Below are positions 57,742 through 64,000 of a stretch of 64,000 bases of DNA, piece after piece (the first letter of the stretch is position 1; every line of letters begins with the position of its first letter). Both the position numbers and the translations under genes were made by a program. Location of the stretch: contig CM055881.1 in the NCBI GenBank assembly GCA_029582165.1, positions 23,107,594 to 23,171,593 of the forward strand, read 5' to 3'. The stretch is from Portulaca oleracea. Its lineage: Eukaryota; Streptophyta; Magnoliopsida; Caryophyllales; Portulacaceae. The notes below the pieces were generated by a model, which saw only the letters and a program-made list of their open reading frames with translations, was not told where the DNA came from and did no database searches.

Positions 57742-58078
57742 TATGCGAGTCCGTGGGACTCCGAAAGAAAGAAAAGAAAGAAAAGAAAAGAAAAGAAAAG
57801 AAACGAGTTATGCGCTGATCAGTCGAATGATGTTGTTTATGCGAGTCCGTGGGACTCCGAAAGAGAGAAAAGAAAGAAAAGAAAAGAAAAGAAAAGAAAC
57901 GAGTTATGCGCTGATCAGTCGAATGATGTTGTTTATGCGAGTCCGTGAGACTCCGAAAGAAAGAAAAGAAGGAAATGAAAAGAAAAGAAAAGAAACGAGT
58001 TATGCGCTGATCAGTCGAATGATGTTGTTTATGCGAGTCCTTGGGACTCCGAATCATGTTTTGCGAGTCTTTGGACTC
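57742..58078 (+). repeat. Minisatellite with GAGTCC hairpin and AAGAAA purine run (3' LTR)
   Basis: Four units of about 95 bp plus a partial. The hairpins are better kept than in the 5' LTR (GAGTCC-GTG-GGACTC near 57747 and 57842), and the last partial unit reads GAGTC-TTTG-GACTC. Confidence 0.85.
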
Positions 58079-59302
58079 AGGCAATATCTGAAGTCCCGCA
58101 TTAAAATATGGAAAGCAGTAAGGTTGGTAGTTAAAGATATTTTGAAAGGTTGACTCGTTTCCCCTTCCCTTAAAATATGTTGAAATGAAATTGTATAATG
58201 TTTTGACTATTAGGGGTAGACATTATTGAGGTTTCCCCCCTCATGTTGTGAATGTTTTGTTTTCAGGTGAAGGTCAGTTATGTGAAGGGGAAGGGCACTA
58301 GAGTGAGGACGTTGGAGTTAGCCGTTTTGAGAATAAAGTTCAGTTTATGTTTAGACTTGAAGTTTGGTTAATGTTGAGTTTATGTTGTTCTAGAATTCGA
58401 AGTTCTTTTCGTTTGATTAATTTGAAGTTCGTAGTTTGATTTATTAGTCTCTTTCTTGCCTTGTATTCTTTCGGGGATATGGCAGTAACGCCCAAGTAAA
58501 TAAAATGAGTAAAAAGAAAAAAAATGATGAGTCTTCCGTTGTTAATGTTAGTCAACGTTTGACTTTGACCGTTAAGTTTAGAATTAAATTTTCGGGGCAT
58601 TACAGTTATTTATAGTATATCTTCTGGTTTTAGCTAAGGTTGGACGTTTGGTTGGAAACTTGGACTTGCTAGTTGGTTGGATTGACCCAGTTCGTTTGAC
58701 CCTAAATCTGGGTGGGAGGTGTTGTAAGTTCAAGTGTGGCCTTAGTTTTAGGATCAGATAGAATACTCCCTAGTATGAAATTATGGCATCTTGGGAGAAT
58801 GAATTTGATGGAGATGTGCATAATCTTTTGGGACAAATGGATCACCCTAGTCAGACTGTTCGGTTGTAATTTTTGTGGTTTTAAGTAAGGTTGTCGATCT
58901 CAGGGATGGGTGTGAGGCTTGATTAAGGTAATCGGTTTGTGTAAAGGGTTTTCTCAATGCCGGAAGCGATAAATTATGTAAAGGAAGCAATAAAACTAAC
59001 CTAGACATGGAATTAAGGAAAGCAATAAAAGCATGAAATCAAACAAAGCAATTAATGGAAACTAGAATGAACAATGAAATTGAGACAAGAAATTATACTC
59101 TTAATGAATAATCTGCACTAAACCTTCAATCGAACTTGGATTTTCCCCCGAGCAAACAAGAAAATCATGAATTGGATTACTAAGAATCCCCAAATCCCCA
59201 CTTGAGAGTGGAATTTGTTACCCTTAGCCCTCCTCCTCACTAAAAATGGAGTTGATTGTGGCTAACACTAGAAAGCTTGGAAAACAAGTCAACAATGGAG
59301 AT

Positions 59303-59304
<2 letters not shown>

Positions 59305-59341
<37 letters not shown>
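59305..59341 (+). repeat. (GA)18 microsatellite
   Basis: Uninterrupted GA dinucleotides. Confidence 0.95.
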
Positions 59342-59344
<3 letters not shown>

Positions 59345-59649
59345 ATGTAAAACACTTTAATGGAGACTAGAAAAAGCTTGAAAGAGATTGAGAATGGAAA
59401 TTGCAAGAAAACTTAAAGAAAGCTTGAAGAACAATTGAAATCTTGAAGAACAATTAAAGAAAAACAATTAAAGAAAGCAATGAAATCTAATCTAATCCTA
59501 CTCCTAAACTATGAAAAACTAAGATAAAACTAAGGTATTAGGTACGAATTACGATTGGGTATTTATAGGAGAAGGGAAACAAAACCCAAAACCTAAAAAT
59601 AACTCAGCAAAATGCGCATCAGCTTCGCAGATTTCCGAAGAACTTAGGG

Positions 59650-59750
59650 TGACTCGGGCGAGTCAGTGTTCTATCCCACTCCCTTGGCTTATGTCTTTGT
59701 TGCTCCAGAAGGCTGACTCGGGCGAGTCAGCAAATGACTCGGGTGAGTCA
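59650..59750 (+). repeat. Three TGACTCG-GG-CGAGTCA quasi-palindromes
   Basis: At 59650, 59714 and 59735. The first two are 7-bp arms around GG; the third reads TGACTCGGGTGAGTCA. TGA(C/G)TCA-like halves resemble bZIP (GCN4-type) sites. Confidence 0.75.
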
Positions 59751-60240
59751 CTGTTCAGGGCAGCTTTTCCCTGCCGACTTCAAACGCACATAACTTCTTC
59801 ATCCGAATTTCGTTTTAGACCCATAAGATATCTATGGAAAGCTCTCGATGTGTACTTTAAGCTCCCAAAATTTCAGACCAATCGGAGTTGTAACGAAGGA
59901 GTTATGACCCAAAGAATGAAGGCATGTGTATTTCAAACCTTTGAGTCCGTACCGTTCCCCTGTTTTTGCGCCAATTTTGACATGGAATTTCCGGCTTCGA
60001 TTTCTCCTTGGCTCTCGGCTCGGGTTGACTTAGTTCTCGGCTTGGGTTGACTTGGTTTGACTCGGGAAATCGCTTGGGATTCCCTAAAAACCTTCAATTA
60101 AGCCCAAACTTCTTCTAACTCCTTATTTTCCTACAAAACACCAAATCACTATATCTAATATATACAAATGGCTAAAACAAACACAAACACCCTATAAAGG
60201 AGATAAAATTCGTCTCGGAACGAGACTGAACACAGACCAT

Positions 60241-60645
60241 CCTTATCGTGAAGGAGTTTGCATTGAAGAGAAAGGTAATCAGTTGTTCAGGAAACGACAA
60301 TATCATTGTGCTGTTAGTTTGTATGGCTAAGGCCTACAACTTATTTGTGCTAGCGAACCGATCTGTGAAGCAGAGTACTTGTTACTGTTGGATTTGGCTA
60401 TGTCGCTTAATTTAAACCTTGTTGTCTGTGAATTGAAGTTGGGAGGGTATTCGAATCTCATTGTAGCTTGTGAGTTTTTGTTAATTTTTGGCCCAAACAA
60501 TGTCAATGCTTTATACCGAAGTGGTATTGCCCAAGCTAAGTCTGGGAGCTTGGATGAAGTGAGTGAAGCGCTTGCTCGGGCGCTGGAAATAGATCCTTCA
60601 AACTTGGAGGCTAAGAGAGAACTAGAGCGGGTGCAAGTTTCTTAG
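60241..60645 (+). pseudogene. TPR-domain protein fragment, probable retrocopy
   Basis: The frame reads EEKGNQLFRKRQYHCAVSLY, TAA, then GLQLICASEPICEAEY, SLNLNLVVCELKLGGYSNLI and ALYRSGIAQAKSGSLDEVSE followed by ALARALEIDPSNLEAKREL. This is the three-repeat TPR of co-chaperone/immunophilin-type proteins (G-N-x-L-F-R...Y-x-x-A, S-L-N-L-N, A-L-Y-R...D-P-S-N). TPRs bind the C-terminal EEVD of HSP70/HSP90. The TAA at 60325, the lack of introns across repeats that are usually split, and the A-rich tail downstream favour a dead retrocopy. The parent gene cannot be named. Confidence 0.68.
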
Positions 60646-61670
60646 AAGGCACAAAAAGCAACCCTCTTATCGGAAAATGAAAAAAATGTACGACCATCAC
60701 ATTACTAGAATTGTTAAGCAATTCAAAAATCTGCCTTAGCAGGGTGCAGGCGTTGGAAATTGAGTTGCCGAGTCTACGGCTAAAGAGGTAGAAGATAGTT
60801 AAGGAAATTGGAGTAGGGGAGAATGACTCCAAAGTGCAAGGGAGAGAAAATGTGGACTATGCGAAAATTTTATCCCTTTCCCCTAGTTTAACCTCAATGC
60901 TACATGTGGAGGATAGGATCCGAACTTGCCCAAGTTTACACAATCTCCGAATTTCAACCCAGTCAAAAAGGACTGAGCAGTTGTTAAATCGTTTAAAAAA
61001 TTTATTAACTAAGGCATCAGAGGTGATACATTGGCCATCTTAGATAATACTTATGATGTGGTTTTGTGGAGGAAGGCAGTGTCCTTCTACGATCCAAGGA
61101 TTATGAGTTTTATGACAGTGAGAATTACCGCCAACTTTTGCAGGGGTGTAGAGGATACGATAGTGGATGAGATTCACTCTATTCCTATGGGACAAAACAC
61201 TAACGCAACGGGATCTATAGTCACACAGGAAGTAGATACCTCTTCAAAGGTGCAAGATCAGTTTGAAAGAACGACCCCACAATCACAACAAATGGATGGT
61301 CTCTTTAAGTTTGTTGCATCCAGTGGAAGATACAATGATTCAAGGAGGCACCATCGAGTATGCAAGGGTAGGCGATTTACTTCTAGATGCCAAGATGTTT
61401 GTTTTGCAGGCACCAAGAAGAAGCTGTAGGAGGCAGGTATGTTCTGTGTAGCTTGTGTTCATCTGAAGAAGTATCTCAACCGAGATTGAACAGAAAGTCG
61501 TTTGGAAGCCGCTAGAAGAATGTCAAGGTGTAGTTAGGGGTATCATCCAAAAGGGCCCGTGATTAAGACCAAGTCACCAAAAGAAGGCTCTCCAATGAGA
61601 TCTCTATCTATGTTTGTATTTTAACTCTAGTTAACTCGTTATACTTTGTGTGTTTTGTTGTCTCTGTTGG
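60646..61670 (+). pseudogene. Unrecognised decayed coding-like sequence downstream of the TPR fragment
   Basis: Two frames of moderate length, 60834-61043 (YAKILSLSPSLTSMLHVEDR) and 61031-61429 (YDVVLWRKAVSFYDPRIMSF), have protein-like composition but match no family I know. They follow the TPR fragment on the same strand and end before the A-rich tail, so they may be the rest of the same transcript, eroded by frameshifts. Confidence 0.35.
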
Positions 61671-61692
61671 AAAAAAAAATAAATAAATAAGG
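61671..61692 (+). other. A-rich tail (A9 then TAAA repeats)
   Basis: A nine-base A run is followed by TAAATAAATAA. This is consistent with the tail of a LINE-mobilised cDNA. No flanking target duplication was found. Confidence 0.5.
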
Positions 61693-62000
61693 TCATGTTC
61701 TTTTATACGGGTGGTTGCGGTATGGCGCAGTGCGGTGAAGTGAAATTGTGGCGGGTGTGCTGGAATTGCGGTGGATTATTGGTAAGTTGTGGTGAATTTT
61801 GTTTTTTATAAATGTAAATTGTATTGGTAAATGTGAAAAAGTTGATTGTGGTGGGTGCTGGTAAATTGTAATGAATTTGTATGTTGTGGTGAGTTACAAG
61901 AAATCAGAACAGACGCGACAATCGCATCAAAATATAAAACGAGTCCTAATAACAATAAATAAAAAAAAAAAGAGGAACTAACTACACTTTTTTATTTTAT
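61693..62000. repeat. Possible small non-autonomous DNA element
   Basis: G/T-rich with repeats of GTGGTG(A/G)... and TTGTGGTGA. The left edge GGTCATGTTCTTTTATACGGG and the right edge, reverse-complemented, GGACTCGTTTTATATTTTG are weakly alike. No gene is seen. Confidence 0.3.
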
Positions 62001-62379
62001 TTTTAATGGAGGGACTAACTACACTGTTGATGATGAATGAAAGCACCACCCTCACATTTAATAGTATTTATTTAGATTCTTTTGGTCATATTAGATTATT
62101 AGTCCAATGTCATACAGTAATTAATAGTTGTATCATTCAGGCACCATATAATAATTCAGAAATGTCTATTTCTGGTAGTAGTACATATTCATGCCCCACC
62201 GTGAATTCATATCTTTTTGCTCCAGTTATTACATTTCTTGCTGAGGTTTCATTCGATACTGTGTCTTTGTCCTCAATTCTGATATTATTTCTGAATCTAG
62301 TTTCAGTTTTAAGTTCCAAGTCCTGACTTCGAGTTGTGATGCTCAGTATTTCAGCCATAAAATTGAGTAAGCCGGCAAG

Positions 62380-62568
62380 ATGAGAGAGAAAATGATGAAT
62401 TTCAATTATGTGAATAAGTTGAAGGGAGGAGGTGCTCATCGTTGCTTTATTGACACCCTTTGGAGGCCCTTCACCGCAATTACAGCTAGATCTTTGATTC
62501 TAGTCTTCTTCTTCTTTGTCTCTCTGCTCGCAGGCGCCTTCATAGCCACGCGCTACCTCAATCCTTCT
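62380..62568 (+). CDS. First exon of a membrane-anchored protein gene (63 aa seen)
   Basis: ATG at 62380 begins MREKMMNFNYVNKLKGGGAH; a basic N-terminus leads to one hydrophobic span, SLILVFFFFVSLLAGAFIA, at about residues 38-56, then TRYLNPS. A clean donor TCT/GTAAGTTT follows at 62569. A short cytosolic basic tail plus a single anchor is a type II layout, common in plant Golgi glycosyltransferases. That identity is only a guess. Met at 62392 or 62395 could also start. Codon use and the donor make this the best host-gene candidate in the window. A possible acceptor TTCTTCTAG is at 62996 but its exon ends soon after. Confidence 0.58.
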
Positions 62569-62592
62569 GTAAGTTTCTTATGTTCTTTTAAG

Positions 62593-62939
62593 GATTATTG
62601 ATGATAATACACTGAATTTTAAGGGTATTGGACAATAATACACTGAACTTTTTTCTGGGACTCTAATACACTGAACTTTTAGGGTATTGGACAATAACGC
62701 ACTCATACCAATTCAGCTGGTGGTTGATGCGGTGGCTGTCTTCTTACTTTGTGGTGTCGTTTTTCTATTTTTCTCAGAAAAACTTTTGTCGTGTAAGAAA
62801 GTAGGACAGCCACTACGTCAACCACCAATTGAATTGCGATCGTTATTATCTAATACCTCAAAGTTCGATGTATTAAATCCAAGAAAAAGTTCGATGCATT
62901 ATCCCCCTAAATTCTAAAGTGTATTATCATCCAATAATG
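62593..62939. mobile_element. Foldback MITE, about 347 bp, in the putative first intron
   Basis: Left ATTATTGATGATAATACACT is mirrored by AGTGTATTATCATCCAATAAT on the right. Pairing continues inward: AATTCAGCTGGTGGTTGATG with CGTCAACCACCAATTGAATT, and TGGCTGTC with GACAGCCA, leaving a loop near 62780. Two copies of CAATAATACACTGAA-like words add subterminal repeats. There is no coding capacity; open frames here are by-products of the hairpin. Confidence 0.82.
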
Positions 62940-63981
62940 CTTCTTTTAATTAATACTTGTATACTTTATGTTACTATCATTTTTCTTCTAGCTTCTCTCT
63001 TCTCAGTACAGCGACACTGGATACATAACTTTCACATTTTGTATCCTTTGACTTAAATTTATCAATTTTTACTGAAATTTACAATAATTTACCAAACTTA
63101 AAATAATTTAAAAAAAATTATTTTTGATATATTGACATAAATTTGGCCAAAGTTATCAAAATTTAAAGTTACCAAAAATTACTAAAAGTTATCAAAATTT
63201 AACTTTTATCCAACTATTTTTAATCAATCCATGAATTTGACAGGCAATACACTTTTAAGAAAGTTAATGAGTTTTAATCACAATTTCCTTGGTGGGAATT
63301 GTCGGTATGCTTGGGAGGTTTATTGTGGGCCTCATAGTGGTATACCCCCTCCTCTTGGGCCTGATAGACCTACTAAGTTCTTCTTGAGATAGGGGACTCA
63401 GCAAGTGGTCTGATTTATCAATTAAAAAAAAATACAGTTTACATAATCTGTATGGTTAACTTTGTAGGGTTCTATGAAAAAAGTCCAATAGTAACCGCAA
63501 ATAATGGACGGACTAATGCAATGAAATGTCCAAATTTTCGTTGAGAGTGAAGCTGATAACATCATACGCACCTAACAATTGAATAGTCAATAGTAGGAGT
63601 TTTTCTTCAATATATGAAGGAAACTTTAATTAAACACACCGCTCTAGATTTCCACGTCAGTTGTTTGTTTATTCATCCAGCTGGTTTCACTCGATCATCT
63701 CTTGTTTTGTAATTTGAAAGCAACAAATTTCGTAAACTAATTTCATATTAATAATTAATTTTGTTGCGTACAATCTATTCGAATCTTAGAGACTGAGCAA
63801 ATATTTTCTTGCATCGATCCTACAAAATCTTATGCAAGTCATGTAGATGCAAATTCAGTATGATACTGAGTAGCTAGTTTATAAATACAAGAGAAATAGA
63901 AGTGTGATATTTCTACTTTCAATTCATCCAAATCCCATTTATATATACTTTAAATTAGCTTTAAGTTTCTCTTGATACTTA
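62940..63981. other. AT-rich DNA with no supported gene
   Basis: Repeats of ACTAAAATTTACAA and AGTTA(T/C)CAAAATTTA at 63060-63215 form short tandem-like words. A short frame at 63300-63390 (YAWEVYCGPHSGIPPPLLGP) has protein-like composition but no recognised family. Confidence 0.4.
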
Positions 63982-64000
63982 CTCCCTCCGTCCCAAAATA
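63982..64000 (+). mobile_element. Left end of a Stowaway-like MITE, cut by the window edge
   Basis: CTCCCTCCGTCCCAAAATA is the canonical Stowaway terminal repeat, preceded by TA (63980-63981), the expected target dinucleotide. Confidence 0.75.

Larger units (their letters stand above)
48935..58604 (+). mobile_element. Large non-coding retrotransposon derivative (LARD), complete
   Basis: 5' LTR 48935-52056 (3122 bp), internal region 52057-55459 (3403 bp), 3' LTR 55460-58604 (3145 bp). GTTAT flanks it at 48930-48934 and 58605-58609, a perfect 5-bp duplication. An initiator-Met primer site and a purine tract are present. No gag or pol motif was found in the internal region in any frame, so all proteins must come in trans, most likely from a Tekay-like Ty3 relative given the LTR ends and the GTTTCGAGGACGAAAC motif. 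Confidence 0.93.
55460..58604 (+). repeat. LARD 3' LTR
   Basis: TGTAACACCCCGAAAAATTC to TCGGGGCATTACA. Nearly identical to the 5' LTR in its AT-rich parts; differences cluster in the GC-rich block and around the minisatellite. Confidence 0.92.
58605..60195. other. Repeat-rich flank of the LARD
   Basis: No gene. It starts with the second copy of the GTTAT duplication and continues the DNA that the LARD split. 58960-59560 is A-rich with many AAAGCAATTAAA- and TTGAAAGAA-like words. 59580-60070 resembles a retroelement untranslated region with Ser/Pro-rich accidental frames and holds three TGACTCGGGCGAGTCA-type quasi-palindromes. Confidence 0.5.

Noticed and set aside
57607..58153. Lys/Glu-rich and Ser/Phe-rich repeat proteins.
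   Set aside because: They are readings of the purine-rich minisatellite in the LARD LTR.
62137..62439. A minus-strand 100-residue frame with protein-like composition.
   Set aside because: It overlaps the better-supported plus-strand exon, lacks a recognised family and shows no splice or start context I can defend.

Overview
The window is a repeat-dense piece of a flowering-plant nuclear genome. The evidence is plant-type LTR retrotransposons with initiator-Met primer sites, Athila-like and Tat-like Ty3 elements, a plant LINE with a C-terminal RNase H, CACTA-, Mutator- and Stowaway-type MITEs, AT-rich intergenic DNA and one GT-bounded exon. A eudicot is likely, but the species cannot be told. 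There is no CRISPR, operon or organelle DNA. Only one short exon, near 62.4 kb, looks like a normal host gene.

Layout. 1-6.5 kb: intergenic DNA with a large foldback holding a CACTA MITE, a Mutator-like MITE with a 9-bp target duplication, and a degenerate ~160-bp tandem repeat. 6.5-9.8 kb: a dead minus-strand LINE. 10.6-21.9 kb: a three-level nest. A plus-strand LINE fragment is split by a Tekay-like solo LTR (duplication ATAAA). That LTR is split by a gag-only Copia-type element with three LTRs and two internal regions (duplication GTAGG). 22.1-45.6 kb: a Tat-like Ty3 element split by a large Athila-like Ty3 element (25431-42948). Its gag is in turn split by a second gag-only Copia-type element (27905-31779). 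45.6-48.9 kb: LTR and gag of a second Athila-like element. This is interrupted by a 9.7-kb non-coding large retrotransposon derivative (LARD, 48935-58604, duplication GTTAT). 58.6-64 kb: repeat-rich flank, a decayed TPR-protein retrocopy with an A-rich tail, a membrane-anchored first exon with a MITE in its intron, and a Stowaway end cut by the window edge.

How the parts work together. Most elements here are parasites of parasites. Both gag-only elements and the LARD lack polymerase and integrase, so they must have used proteins from relatives elsewhere. The Athila-like element has a full protease, RT, RNase H and integrase order, but it carries stops and frameshifts.

The most distinctive signals are these. 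(1) The triple-LTR gag element, whose middle LTR is a recombinant of the two outer ones, exactly as unequal crossing-over predicts. (2) A ~90-bp tandem array at 44.4-45.1 kb encoding a 9-bp stem that changes in a compensatory way between copies. (3) A recurring theme of short quasi-palindromes with 2-5 nt centres in the non-coding parts of at least five different elements. (4) A poly-Phe slippage tract inside the zinc knuckle of the gag-only element.
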